A DNA stretch of 64,000 nucleotides. Origin: Rhizobium sp. 18065 (lineage in GTDB: Bacteria > Pseudomonadota > Alphaproteobacteria > Rhizobiales > Rhizobiaceae). Made by a program: the position numbers and the translations under genes. Each line of letters opens with the position of its first letter. Position 1 is the first letter of the stretch. Below are positions 1 to 8,742 of this stretch, piece after piece. The notes beneath the pieces are model-generated. The model worked only from the letters and a program-made list of their open reading frames with translations, was not told the DNA's origin and made no database searches. The DNA lies in NCBI RefSeq assembly GCF_902706095.1, contig NZ_CACSJP010000008.1, positions 1 to 64,000 of the forward strand, given 5' to 3'.

Positions 1-116
1 AATCGATGTGACAATCGGCAAGGGTGCTATTGATTGGGACACTGGTGTATTCCGTGCCCCTGTGCCCCAGACCTAAGCGCTTGAAAACAATGGCAAATCT
101 GGAACCGCGTCGGAAC

Positions 117-151
117 CCTCCTGTTTCCGAAAATGGGAACAGGAGGCTTTT
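117..151 (+). terminator. Possible terminator of a gene left of the window
   Basis: A 12-bp inverted repeat (117-128 with 135-146, one G-U pair, loop of 6) is followed by a short CTTTT run on the plus strand. It would end a plus-strand gene lying left of the window and face the convergent ribN. The T run is short, so the call is tentative. I see no coding sequence in 1-210. Confidence 0.4.
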
Positions 152-210
152 GCGTCATGTGAATGACAGGGAGATGACAATAGCCATCGCAGCAGACACC
201 AACGCTGAGT

Positions 211-1110
211 TTAGTTCGATCGCGCCTCGCGACCGGCTTCGCGCAACATCAGGAAGAGCGACGCGGAGAGAATCAGAAGAGCTCCGATCCACAGATAGCC
301 GCTTGGCGCATAACCGAAGACCAGCCAGCCGGCGAAGACATTCAACGGCAGCTTCAGGTCGTCGAAAGGCTGAACATAGGCGGCATCCGCAGCATTATAG
401 GCAAGCGTCAACAGATATTGGCCGATCGCGGTCAAAAGACCCGCCGCCAGCAGCAGCCACAAAGCCAATCCTTCCGGGATGACGAAGCCTGAGGCCATGG
501 CGAGGCCGGCGTTGATTGGCGTCAACAGGACGAGGAGCCAGACCGTGATCGTTTCCGGCGCTTCGAACTGCGTCAGGTTCTTCATCAGCAATGAAGATCC
601 GCCCCAGAGAAGGGCGGAGAGCACGGGCAGCAGAGCGGACAGCGAAAAGCTGTCGGACCAGGGCTGGAGAATGATCATCGCGCCGAGGAAGCCAACAAAG
701 GTAGCGAGCCAACGGTCGCGGCCAACCGTTTCTCCCAGAAAGAGACGCGCGCCGATGATGATGAAAAAGGGCGACGTCATCACCAGTGCGATCGCCTGCC
801 AGATCGGCACGGTGGCAAGGCCCATGACCCAGGCCTGGACACCGAAGGCGGCCAGCAGCACGCGTAACGCGTGGCGCAGCGGATAGTCGGTGCGCATGGC
901 CTTCAGGCCGAGACGAAACAGCAGTGGCAGAGAGAGGACAAGGGCGAAACCATATTGCCAGAAGGCAGTGGACGCGGCCGGAAAGCCGAGCGTCATGGCA
1001 AGCCATTGGGTGACAACATTGAGCACGGCAAAGGCGATGCCCGCCAGTACCATGAAGGCGGCACCGGTGAAGGCGCGTGAGCGGAAGAGCGACAAGGAGC
1101 TCTGATTCAT
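211..1110 (-). CDS. ribN: DMT/EamA-family riboflavin importer RibN
   Basis: A 299-residue inner-membrane protein with about ten hydrophobic segments arranged as two EamA repeats, typical of the drug/metabolite transporter superfamily. The ATG at 1108-1110 is chosen because an AAAGGA Shine-Dalgarno lies 8 nt upstream; a GTG 30 nt further upstream is in frame but has no such site. The gene sits alone behind a complete FMN riboswitch (1245-1399). This matches the RibN riboflavin transporters described in Rhizobium leguminosarum and other proteobacteria, so the likely substrate is riboflavin. The general fold cannot show specificity; the riboswitch supports it. Expression should fall when FMN is plentiful. 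Confidence 0.85.
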   Translation of the reverse strand: MNQSSLSLFRSRAFTGAAFMVLAGIAFAVLNVVTQWLAMTLGFPAASTAFWQYGFALVLSLPLLFRLGLKAMRTDYPLRHALRVLLAAFGVQAWVMGLATVPIWQAIALVMTSPFFIIIGARLFLGETVGRDRWLATFVGFLGAMIILQPWSDSFSLSALLPVLSALLWGGSSLLMKNLTQFEAPETITVWLLVLLTPINAGLAMASGFVIPEGLALWLLLAAGLLTAIGQYLLTLAYNAADAAYVQPFDDLKLPLNVFAGWLVFGYAPSGYLWIGALLILSASLFLMLREAGREARSN

Positions 1111-1118
1111 GTCCGTTT

Positions 1119-1133
1119 TCCTTTTCCAAAGGA
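1119..1133 (-). promoter_or_regulatory. Hairpin sequestering the ribN ribosome binding site
   Basis: On the minus strand TCCTTT pairs perfectly with AAAGGA across a GGA loop. The AAAGGA arm is the ribN Shine-Dalgarno, 8 nt before the ATG. This is a plausible expression platform for the upstream FMN riboswitch working at translation initiation. I see no U-rich intrinsic terminator between the aptamer and the gene. The switching itself is inferred. Confidence 0.5.
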
Positions 1134-1244
1134 CCAACACAAATCAGGACAGACGAGGCGACGGCAGGCGCTCCAAGAGCCGGGGCGACGGCACGACAAA
1201 TCGCGTTCATCCGGCAAGCCGGACAAGATCGCGATCGATGACCT

Positions 1245-1399
1245 CATTCTCTTTCATCCGGACTATACCGTCGGCTCCGGAATCACACCGGATCTGCTGA
1301 CCCTGATCCTTTCGACGTTGCCGTCACAGAAACAGGCGCTCGCGGGCTCGGAGACATCTCCTTACCGCCGGTGGGGAATTGCACCCCGCCCTGAGAACG
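1245..1399 (-). ncRNA. FMN riboswitch (RFN element)
   Basis: Read on the minus strand, this has the conserved RFN blocks in order: the P1 arm CGTTCTC, then AGGGCGGGGTGCAATTCC, CCACCGGCGGT, GAGCCCGCGAGCG, a variable arm, ATCCGGTGTGATTCCGG, AGCCGACGGTATAGTCCGG, and a closing P1 arm GAGAATG that pairs with the first. It senses FMN. It lies about 135 nt upstream of ribN on the same strand, with nothing else between, so it regulates ribN. Confidence 0.95.
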
Positions 1400-1461
1400 A
1401 ATACCGGCAAGCCGGCGAGACAAGAGTTAGGATATGCGTTGCTGCAACGCAAGGCGCCCAA

Positions 1462-1490
1462 AAAGAAAGCCCGGCACGAGGGCCGGGCTT
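1462..1490 (-). terminator. Terminator of hupB
   Basis: An 8-bp stem (AAGCCCGG 1467-1474 with CCGGGCTT 1483-1490) is followed on the minus strand by TTTCTTTT. It lies 50 nt past the hupB stop codon. Confidence 0.85.
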
Positions 1491-1540
1491 AAGTCTTGTG
1501 GACCACCACCGCAAAAAACGGTGTGGCCTGCCGTTCTCCC

Positions 1541-1816
1541 TTAGGAGTTGACGGCGTCCTTCAGGCCCTTGCCGGCCGTGAACTTCGGAACGTTGCGAGC
1601 CGGAATATCGACTTCTGCGCCGGTGGACGGGTTGCGGCCCTTGGAGGCTTCGCGACGCGCTACGGTGAACGCACCGAAACCGGCGAGACGGATGTCACCA
1701 CCGCTCTTCAGTTCAGCCTGGACCGTTTCAAAAACGGCATCGACGGCAGAGGCCGCATCGGCCTTAGTCAAGCCAGCCTTCTCGGCTACCGCGGATACGA
1801 GTTCGTTCTTGTTCAT
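1541..1816 (-). CDS. hupB: HU family DNA-binding protein
   Basis: A 91-residue nucleoid protein with the full HU/IHF fold. It begins MNKNELVSAVAEKAGL, carries the GFGAFTVARREASKGRNP DNA-intercalating arm and ends in the usual KFTAGKGLKDAVN tail. It bends and compacts DNA as a homo- or heterodimer. An in-frame upstream extension to 2119 is ignored: the ATG at 1814-1816 has AGAAAGGGTGG before it and matches the family start exactly. The lon-hupB order is common in rhizobia, but the terminator at 1949-1980 separates the two genes. A possible promoter (TTGCGC, 16 nt, TATTCT on the minus strand, about 50-80 nt upstream) suggests independent transcription. Confidence 0.96.
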   Translation of the reverse strand: MNKNELVSAVAEKAGLTKADAASAVDAVFETVQAELKSGGDIRLAGFGAFTVARREASKGRNPSTGAEVDIPARNVPKFTAGKGLKDAVNS

Positions 1817-1948
1817 GTTTCCACCCTTTCTGATTGGTATGAAACGACTCAATTGATAAGTCGGGCGGAGAATACGAATGCTTCTGCCCTGCGCAACCCA
1901 AAAGCACCTGAACACCCCGGAAAACAAGCCGTTCCGCAGACTTTTCAC

Positions 1949-1980
1949 AAAAAAGGCTGGCAAAACTGCCAGCCTTTTTT
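1949..1980 (-). terminator. Terminator of lon
   Basis: An 8-bp GC-rich stem (GGCTGGCA 1955-1962, TGCCAGCC 1967-1974) with loop AAAC is extended by A/T runs on both sides, so it can act in either direction. It follows the lon stop and separates lon from hupB. Confidence 0.9.
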
Positions 1981-2021
1981 GATGTTTTTCGCCTTTATGG
2001 CGCAAGCATGGCAGAAATGCC

Positions 2022-4439
2022 TCAGTGAGCGATCGCCGCACCGGTTTCATCGACACCTTCGACAGTGCCGATTGCAGGCGTTTCAACGGTGCCATCCCAC
2101 TCGATCGGGTCCGGCACACGCATCAGAGCGTGGCGAATAACCTCGCCCATGCGCGACACCGGAACGATCTCGAGATTGTTCTTCACGTTGTCCGGAATGT
2201 CCGCCAGATCCTTGGCGTTTTCTTCCGGGATCAGAACTTTCTTGATGCCGCCGCGAAGGGCTGCCAGCAGCTTTTCCTTCAGGCCACCGATCGGAAGCAC
2301 GCGACCGCGCAGGGTGATTTCACCCGTCATCGCCACGTCCTTGTTGACCGGAATACCGGTCATGATCGAAACGATCGCAGTCGCCATCGCAACACCTGCC
2401 GACGGGCCATCCTTCGGCGTTGCGCCTTCCGGCACGTGCACGTGGATATCCGACTTGTCGAAGCGCGGCGGCTCGATGCCGAAATCGACGGCGCGCGAAC
2501 GGACGTAAGACGCCGCTGCAGAAATCGATTCCTTCATCACTTCCTTCAGGTTACCGGTCACGGTCATGCGCCCCTTGCCCGGCATCATGACGCCTTCGAT
2601 CGTCAACAACTCGCCGCCAACTTCGGTCCAGGCAAGACCCGTGACGACACCGATCTGATCCTCACCTTCGGCTTCGCCATGGCGATAACGCGGAACGCCG
2701 AGATATTCGTTGATATTGGCACCGGTCACGGCAACCGAGGTCACCTTGCCCTTGATGATTTCGGTGACGGCCTTACGGGCAAGCTTCATCAACTCGCGTT
2801 CGAAGGAACGGACACCGGCTTCACGGGTGTATTGCTGGATGATCGCCATGATCGCGCTGTCTGCGACGGAAAATTCTTCCGGACGCAGGGCGTGTTCCTT
2901 GATCGCCTTCGGCAGAAGGTGACGCTTGGCGATTTCCAGCTTTTCATCCTCGGTGTAACCGGCGATGCGGATGATCTCCATGCGGTCCATCAGCGGGCCC
3001 GGAATATTCAGCGTATTCGCGGTCGTGACGAACATCACGTTGGACAGGTCGTATTCGACTTCCAGGTAGTGATCCATGAAGGTCGAGTTCTGTTCCGGAT
3101 CCAGTACCTCAAGAAGCGCCGAAGACGGATCGCCCCGATAGTCCTGGCCCAACTTGTCGATCTCGTCGAGCAGGAAGAGCGGGTTCGACTTCTTCGCCTT
3201 CTTCATCGACTGGACAATCTTGCCGGGCATCGAGCCGATATAGGTCCGGCGGTGACCGCGGATTTCCGCCTCGTCACGCACGCCGCCGAGCGCCATGCGC
3301 ACATATTCGCGGCCGGTTGCCTTGGCGATCGACTTGGCAAGCGATGTCTTGCCGACACCCGGAGGTCCGACGAGGCACAGGATCGGGCCCTTGAGCTTGG
3401 TCGCACGGGCCTGGACGGCCAGATACTCGACGATGCGTTCCTTGACCTTGTCGAGACCGAAATGGTCCTCGTCGAGGATCTTCTCAGCCAGATTGAGATC
3501 AACCTTGACCTTGGACTTCTTGTTCCATGGCAGGCCGAGCAGCCAGTCGAGGTAGTTGCGAACAACTGTCGCTTCCGCCGACATCGGGCTCATGTGGCGC
3601 AGCTTCTTCAGCTCCGCATCGGCCTTTTCCTTGGCTTCCTTGGACAGCTTGGTCTTGGCAATGCGTTCTTCCAGCTCGGCCATCTCGTCGCGGCCGTCCT
3701 CGCCGTCGCCGAGTTCCTTCTGGATCGCCTTCATCTGTTCGTTCAGGTAATATTCGCGCTGGGTCTTTTCCATCTGGCGCTTGACGCGCGAGCGGATGCG
3801 CTTCTCGACCTGAAGAACGGAAATCTCGCCTTCCATGAAGCCAAGTGCCTTTTCAAGGCGCGCCTTGACGCTCACCGTTTCCAGCATTTCCTGCTTTTCG
3901 GTGATCTTGATGGACAGATGCGAGGCAACGGTATCAGCAAGCTTCGAGTAATCCTCGATCTGGCTGGCGGCACCGACGACTTCCGGCGAAATCTTTTTGT
4001 TCAGCTTGACGTAGTTTTCGAACTCGGAGACCACCGAGCGCGATAGCGCCTCGATCTCAACTGCATCCTCTTCCGGTTCTGCCAGAATGTGGGCGGTTGC
4101 CTCGTAATAATCTTCGCGACCGGTATAGGTCTCGATCTTGGCACGGGCACGGCCCTCGATCAGCACCTTTACGGTACCGTCGGGCAGCTTCAGCAGTTGC
4201 AGGACGTTGGCGACCGTGCCGACCTCGTAGATCGCCGAGGGCGCCGGATCGTCATCACTGGCATTGATCTGTGTGGCCAGCATGATCTGCTTGTCGGATC
4301 CCATCACCTCTTCAAGAGCACGGATGGACTTTTCACGACCGACGAACAACGGAACGATCATATGCGGGAAGACCACGATGTCGCGCAGGGGCAGTACCGG
4401 ATAGGTATTGCTCTCGTGTGCAGCAGACGTTTTCGACAT
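2022..4439 (-). CDS. lon: ATP-dependent endopeptidase La (Lon)
   Basis: An 805-residue cytoplasmic AAA+ serine protease that degrades misfolded and short-lived regulatory proteins. Domain order: N-terminal substrate-binding LON domain ([22 protein letters not shown]), coiled coil around residues 190-300, AAA+ module with Walker [13 protein letters not shown] and Walker B FLLDEIDK, then the protease domain with the catalytic Ser in PKDGPSAGV and the Lys in the GLKEKLLAA region. Length is normal for bacterial Lon. The ATG follows AAAGGAAG. It is transcribed toward hupB and ends at a strong terminator. Its 5' UTR has a 7-bp inverted repeat (4457-4476). Confidence 0.98.
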   Translation of the reverse strand: MSKTSAAHESNTYPVLPLRDIVVFPHMIVPLFVGREKSIRALEEVMGSDKQIMLATQINASDDDPAPSAIYEVGTVANVLQLLKLPDGTVKVLIEGRARAKIETYTGREDYYEATAHILAEPEEDAVEIEALSRSVVSEFENYVKLNKKISPEVVGAASQIEDYSKLADTVASHLSIKITEKQEMLETVSVKARLEKALGFMEGEISVLQVEKRIRSRVKRQMEKTQREYYLNEQMKAIQKELGDGEDGRDEMAELEERIAKTKLSKEAKEKADAELKKLRHMSPMSAEATVVRNYLDWLLGLPWNKKSKVKVDLNLAEKILDEDHFGLDKVKERIVEYLAVQARATKLKGPILCLVGPPGVGKTSLAKSIAKATGREYVRMALGGVRDEAEIRGHRRTYIGSMPGKIVQSMKKAKKSNPLFLLDEIDKLGQDYRGDPSSALLEVLDPEQNSTFMDHYLEVEYDLSNVMFVTTANTLNIPGPLMDRMEIIRIAGYTEDEKLEIAKRHLLPKAIKEHALRPEEFSVADSAIMAIIQQYTREAGVRSFERELMKLARKAVTEIIKGKVTSVAVTGANINEYLGVPRYRHGEAEGEDQIGVVTGLAWTEVGGELLTIEGVMMPGKGRMTVTGNLKEVMKESISAAASYVRSRAVDFGIEPPRFDKSDIHVHVPEGATPKDGPSAGVAMATAIVSIMTGIPVNKDVAMTGEITLRGRVLPIGGLKEKLLAALRGGIKKVLIPEENAKDLADIPDNVKNNLEIVPVSRMGEVIRHALMRVPDPIEWDGTVETPAIGTVEGVDETGAAIAH

Positions 4440-4878
4440 TTCACTTCCTTTCCGAGGTCCCGGTTTGACCCGGGACTAGATGTCCGCCCCCGGAGGCGAC
4501 GGGCATATTTCTTGCTCCCCCAACAAGTGGAGTGGCGGTATGCGTAATTCAAGCCTGACCACCATGGCGGTCGCGAATCTGTGACGACAGCATGACAGAG
4601 TACGACGAACTTTTACACTAGTCCCTTAGGCTGGTCCGAACCATGCGTACGTGTCTGAATGCGCTGTGGATTGCGTCGAAAAAGGCAAGGCAGAACCGGC
4701 AGGAGACCAACGACAGGGTCGCAACCGTGCCACCTCAGCGCCGTCCCCACCGATAGCCAGCAATATCGACAGTGGGTCACACCGAATAGATATCCGGATG
4801 GGCCTAAAACAACGAAAAAGCCCGCCAGGACGGCGGGCAATCTCATTCTTGTCAATGTCACTTGTCAGTGGCGAAAGC
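4440..4878. other. Intergenic region between clpX and lon
   Basis: This 439-bp stretch has no credible ORF. It carries the clpX terminator (4815-4840) and, just upstream of the lon Shine-Dalgarno, a perfect 7-bp inverted repeat (GTCCCGG 4457-4463, CCGGGAC 4470-4476, 6-nt loop). The lon promoter must lie here. I find CTTGAA elements on the minus strand but no well-spaced partner, so I call no promoter. Confidence 0.6.
4815..4838 (-). terminator. Terminator of clpX
   Basis: A 7-bp stem GCCCGCC (4820-4826) / GGCGGGC (4832-4838), followed on the minus strand by TTTTTCG, 40 nt past the clpX stop. Confidence 0.88.
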
Positions 4879-6156
4879 TCACGCCGAAGCGTTGGCTTTT
4901 TCTTCCTGACGATCCGCGTAGATATACAGCGGACGGGACGACCCCTTGACCACATCGTCGGAGATGACGACTTCGCGAACGCCTTCCAGTTCCGGCAGTT
5001 CGAACATGGTATCCAGAAGGATCTTTTCCATGATCGAGCGCAGGCCGCGGGCACCGGTCTTGCGGGTGATCGCCCTCAGTGCGATCTCGCGAAGGGCGTC
5101 CTCGTGGAATGTCAGTTCGACATCTTCCATCTCGAACAGGCGCTGGTACTGCTTGACCAGCGCGTTCTTCGGCTCGGACAGGATCTGGATCAGGGCGTCG
5201 GCATCCAGGTCTTCGAGCGTCGCCAGGACCGGCAGACGACCGATGAATTCCGGGATGAGGCCGAACTTGACCAGATCTTCCGGCTCCAGTTCGCGCAGCA
5301 CTTCGCCGACGCGACGGTCTTCCGGCGAGGTCACGGTCGCGCCGAAGCCGATCGAGGTCTTTTCGCCACGGGCCGAGATGATCTTGTCGAGACCGGCGAA
5401 TGCACCGCCGCAGATGAACAGGATGTTTGTCGTGTCGACCTGCAGGAATTCCTGCTGCGGATGCTTGCGGCCACCCTGCGGCGGAACGGAAGCAACCGTG
5501 CCTTCCATGATCTTCAACAGCGCCTGCTGAACGCCCTCGCCCGAAACGTCGCGGGTGATGGACGGGTTGTCAGACTTGCGGCTGATCTTGTCGACTTCGT
5601 CGATATAGACGATGCCGCGCTGGGCACGCTCGACATTGTAGTCGGCCGACTGCAGCAGCTTCAGGATGATGTTCTCGACGTCTTCACCGACGTAACCGGC
5701 TTCGGTCAGCGTCGTGGCATCCGCCATGGTGAACGGCACGTCGATGATGCGGGCAAGCGTCTGGGCAAGATAGGTCTTGCCGCAGCCGGTGGGTCCGACC
5801 AGCAGGATGTTCGACTTCGCCAGTTCCACATCGCCGCCCTTGGAGGCATGCGACAGGCGCTTGTAATGGTTGTGAACCGCGACCGACAGGATCTTCTTGG
5901 CCTGCTTCTGGCCGATCACATATTCGTCGAGGATCTTGATGATGTCCTGCGGCGTGGGAACGCCCTCGCGGGACTTGACCATCGAAGACTTGTTCTCTTC
6001 GCGGATGATATCCATGCAGAGTTCGACGCATTCATCGCAGATGAATACCGTCGGTCCGGCAATCAGTTTCCGGACCTCGTGCTGGCTCTTGCCGCAGAAG
6101 GAACAATAAAGGGTATTCTTGGAGTCACCGCCGTTGCTTCCGCTGACTTTGCTCAT
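4879..6156 (-). CDS. clpX: ATP-dependent Clp protease ATP-binding subunit ClpX
   Basis: A 425-residue AAA+ unfoldase that feeds substrates to ClpP. The N-terminal zinc-binding domain has Cys18, Cys21, Cys40 and Cys43. The AAA+ module follows, with Walker [13 protein letters not shown], pore motif GYVGEDVE and the RKH pore loop in [10 protein letters not shown]. The start is the ATG at 6154-6156 with GGAAGGATAAAGAC before it; an upstream in-frame extension to 6210 lacks family support. It lies downstream of clpP on the same strand with a 290-bp gap, so it probably has a promoter of its own in addition to any read-through. Confidence 0.98.
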   Translation of the reverse strand: MSKVSGSNGGDSKNTLYCSFCGKSQHEVRKLIAGPTVFICDECVELCMDIIREENKSSMVKSREGVPTPQDIIKILDEYVIGQKQAKKILSVAVHNHYKRLSHASKGGDVELAKSNILLVGPTGCGKTYLAQTLARIIDVPFTMADATTLTEAGYVGEDVENIILKLLQSADYNVERAQRGIVYIDEVDKISRKSDNPSITRDVSGEGVQQALLKIMEGTVASVPPQGGRKHPQQEFLQVDTTNILFICGGAFAGLDKIISARGEKTSIGFGATVTSPEDRRVGEVLRELEPEDLVKFGLIPEFIGRLPVLATLEDLDADALIQILSEPKNALVKQYQRLFEMEDVELTFHEDALREIALRAITRKTGARGLRSIMEKILLDTMFELPELEGVREVVISDDVVKGSSRPLYIYADRQEEKANASA

Positions 6157-6446
6157 GTCTTTATCCTTCCAGCACGCCGCGCCACCGCGTTGTTGCGGCA
6201 GGGCGATCACTCAAACCGTCCGGTTCCGACCGCCTTGATGGCCGAAACCCTTTCCGATCAGGAGCTACTAGCCGATCCGAAGAAGACCCGGAACGGCGGC
6301 AACGAAAACCCCTTAACGCGGCAGACTATGTCATAAAAATTCAACATAGCCTTAATTCTACTAATAGCGCTTTCGCGACGACTTTAAACCCCTCGGCTGT
6401 TCACATCCTCCGGCACCCATGGCGCCGAAGGATAAACCGAGTGTCA

Positions 6447-7082
6447 TCAGGCCGACGGAGCCGCGCCTTCCATTTCAACACGCGAGGTCAGGATGCGGTC
6501 GATCAGACCCCATTCCTGCGCTTCGCTCGCTTCCATGAAATGGTCACGATCCAACGTGTTTTCCACTTCTTCGAGCGTGCGACCCGTGTGCTTCACGTAA
6601 ACTTCGTTCAGGCGACGCTTCATCTTAATGATGTCACGAGCATGACGCTCGATGTCGGAAGCCTGGCCCTGGAAGCCGCCGGACGGCTGATGCACCATGA
6701 CGCGGGCGTTCGGGGTTGCAAAGCGCATGCCCTTTTCGCCGGCTGCCAGCAGCAGCGAACCCATCGACGCGGCCTGGCCGACGCACAGCGTCGATACGGC
6801 CGGACGGATGAACTGCATCGTGTCGTAGATCGCCATGCCGGCGGTGACGACACCACCCGGCGAGTTGATGTAGATGGCGATTTCCTTCTTCGGATTTTCG
6901 GCCTCAAGGAAAAGCAGCTGCGCGCAAACGAGCGACGCCATATTGTCCTCGACCGGACCGGTCAAAAAGATGATCCGCTCCTTCAGCAGTCGGGAGAAGA
7001 TATCGTAGGAACGCTCGCCGCGATTGGTCTGCTCCACGACCATCGGCACCAGAGCCAGGGCGGTATCAACGGGATTTCTCAT
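6447..7082 (-). CDS. clpP: ATP-dependent Clp protease proteolytic subunit ClpP
   Basis: A 211-residue serine peptidase that forms the tetradecameric chamber served by ClpX or ClpA. The catalytic triad is visible: Ser106 in GQAASMGS, His131 in VMVHQPSGG, and an Asp at about residue 180 in LDRD. The oxyanion region INSPGG is present. The ATG follows AAAGGACCGAC. It heads the clpP-clpX-lon-hupB block. A heat-shock-type promoter candidate lies about 65-100 bp upstream (7152-7181). Confidence 0.98.
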   Translation of the reverse strand: MRNPVDTALALVPMVVEQTNRGERSYDIFSRLLKERIIFLTGPVEDNMASLVCAQLLFLEAENPKKEIAIYINSPGGVVTAGMAIYDTMQFIRPAVSTLCVGQAASMGSLLLAAGEKGMRFATPNARVMVHQPSGGFQGQASDIERHARDIIKMKRRLNEVYVKHTGRTLEEVENTLDRDHFMEASEAQEWGLIDRILTSRVEMEGAAPSA

Positions 7083-7151
7083 GTCGGTCCTTTATCAGCT
7101 TCTCCCCGACACCGGTCGGCGAAGGGAATCACATAAAATCTGTCAACCCCT

Positions 7152-7181
7152 ACATAGAGTGTCCGCACCCCGACATTCAAG
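7152..7181 (-). promoter_or_regulatory. Candidate RpoH (sigma-32) promoter of clpP
   Basis: On the minus strand, CTTGAA (7176-7181) is separated by 16 nt from CTCTATGT (7152-7159). This resembles the alphaproteobacterial RpoH pattern CTTG ... CYTATNT. Transcription would start near 7145, giving a leader of about 63 nt before clpP. The remainder of the 307-bp gap (7083-7389) shows nothing else I can name. Confidence 0.45.
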
Positions 7182-7389
7182 ACGCGAGAGAGGGATATCC
7201 TTAATGGCGCCATGCAGACCACTGTCCTCCGACTAGCGGGTTTCTCTGGCTTTGGCCAACGGCAAGACACAGCATAATCGGCGCTTCACAAGAAAGGCCT
7301 AACATGGTGAATCTTCGGTAATTCTCGGTCTAGCGCAAAAAAGTTCGACGACGGCAAGTCAGCAGCTTTTCGTAGTGACTGCTTAACCC

Positions 7390-8688
7390 ATGTGGATCAT
7401 TTTAGCGGCGATACTGCTCGGACTAATTTTAGGATTGTTCGCCGTGCTCGATGTGAAGACGGCGTTTCTGCTTTGGGTCACCCAGGCCGGAACGTTTTCG
7501 ATTCTCCTGATAGCGATCTGGCTGCACGCACCAAACCAGAGGCATTATCTGTGGTTCGGCCTGGGCTTTGCCGGTCATGCGCTTGGCCTCGGTCTCATTG
7601 CAGCCCGCAACGAAATTCCCGACTTCATCTCGATTCACATGGCGAATTTCATTTCGCTCTCCTCGTTCAGCTTCTGGGTCGTCGGCTTGGCGACCTTCGA
7701 CGGACGGCGACCGCCGCGCCTGTATCTGCTCCCGCCGCTACTGTGGACAGCCGCCAACCTTCTGCCCTTCATTCGCGCCGAGTTTGCCTACCGCTTCGCT
7801 GTCTACGACATCGCCTCCAGCATCGGCTTCGCCATCATGGCATTCACGGTGGGTAAATCGGCCTTCAGCACAATCCGGTACCGCCAGATGCTCGCTTTGG
7901 TGTGGATCCTGCAAGCCATCGGCGGGATCGTGTTTGCCGGCCTGGCCATCAGGCTGATGCCAAGCAGTTTCCCGGACCTGACGATCAAAGCCCATGTCGG
8001 CCTGGTCGCAATCGTCGGGTTCGTGACGGCTATCGTCATTCTGGCCAAGATGCTGATGGATCAATCAGAGGCAAGGCTGCGGGAGCTGGCGTGTACTGAT
8101 CCCCTCACCGGCGCCCTCAATCGACGGGGATTGAACGATGCGTTCGAACAGATGACGGGGACCAGCGACAAGCCGGCTGTTGCCCTACTGCTGTTCGATC
8201 TCGACCATTTCAAGCAGATCAACGACCGATACGGCCATCAGACCGGCGACCTGGTGCTGTGCGAATTTGCACGCCTGTGCACATCTCTCCTTCCTCAAGG
8301 AGCAGCTTTCGCACGGACAGGTGGCGAAGAGTTCGCCGCCATGCTCGGCGTCGCCGAGGCGCGGGATGCGGCGCTCGTTGCCGAGACCGCGCGTCTTGCC
8401 ATGGCCGAGCGGAAAATCCCTGCCGGCGCCGTTGCGACATCCGTCACGGTCAGTGTCGGCATCGCCGTATCGACAGTGGCCGAAGCCACCCTGGACCAGT
8501 TGATGAAAAACGCCGACAAGGCGCTCTACAGGGCAAAAGCCCAGGGTCGCAACCGGACAGCGGTGACCAACGGCAAGCGTGTGGTGACCCTTCCCCCGCA
8601 CCGCACGGATCCACTTGACGATCAGGCCGACCATCAGGTGGCGATCCTCAAACGCCTTGCTTCCGTCGCTGGCTCGGATAATTCCTAG
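7390..8688 (+). CDS. Membrane-bound diguanylate cyclase (GGDEF protein)
   Basis: A 432-residue protein likely to make cyclic di-GMP from two GTP at the inner membrane. The N-terminal half (about residues 1-215) has some six to seven hydrophobic segments. A short linker leads to a GGDEF domain (about 225-395) that starts ACTDPLTGALNRRG, contains the metal-binding LFDLDHFKQINDRYGH and the active-site loop TGGEEFAAML. No RxxD inhibitory site stands at the expected place before GGEEF, so classical product inhibition is unlikely. The membrane sensor region is not one I recognise. The ATG has no obvious Shine-Dalgarno, so the start is less certain than the domain call. Confidence 0.88.
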   Translation: MWIILAAILLGLILGLFAVLDVKTAFLLWVTQAGTFSILLIAIWLHAPNQRHYLWFGLGFAGHALGLGLIAARNEIPDFISIHMANFISLSSFSFWVVGLATFDGRRPPRLYLLPPLLWTAANLLPFIRAEFAYRFAVYDIASSIGFAIMAFTVGKSAFSTIRYRQMLALVWILQAIGGIVFAGLAIRLMPSSFPDLTIKAHVGLVAIVGFVTAIVILAKMLMDQSEARLRELACTDPLTGALNRRGLNDAFEQMTGTSDKPAVALLLFDLDHFKQINDRYGHQTGDLVLCEFARLCTSLLPQGAAFARTGGEEFAAMLGVAEARDAALVAETARLAMAERKIPAGAVATSVTVSVGIAVSTVAEATLDQLMKNADKALYRAKAQGRNRTAVTNGKRVVTLPPHRTDPLDDQADHQVAILKRLASVAGSDNS

Positions 8689-8742
8689 TTCAAACGCATC
8701 TGCGTTCCTTGCCCCAACTCTCAGTTCAGTTAAGCAGGCCCG

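Noticed and set aside
395..1210. 271-codon minus-strand ORF overlapping ribN in another frame
   Set aside because: The ribN frame codes a consistent membrane protein; this frame is Arg/His/Pro-rich and begins in the riboswitch expression platform.
2025..4046. 673-codon plus-strand ORF antisense to lon
   Set aside because: It lies wholly within lon, has the His/Arg/Asp-rich composition of a high-GC shadow frame and no start signal.
4651..6336. 561-codon plus-strand ORF antisense to clpX
   Set aside because: Shadow of clpX; no domain and biased composition.
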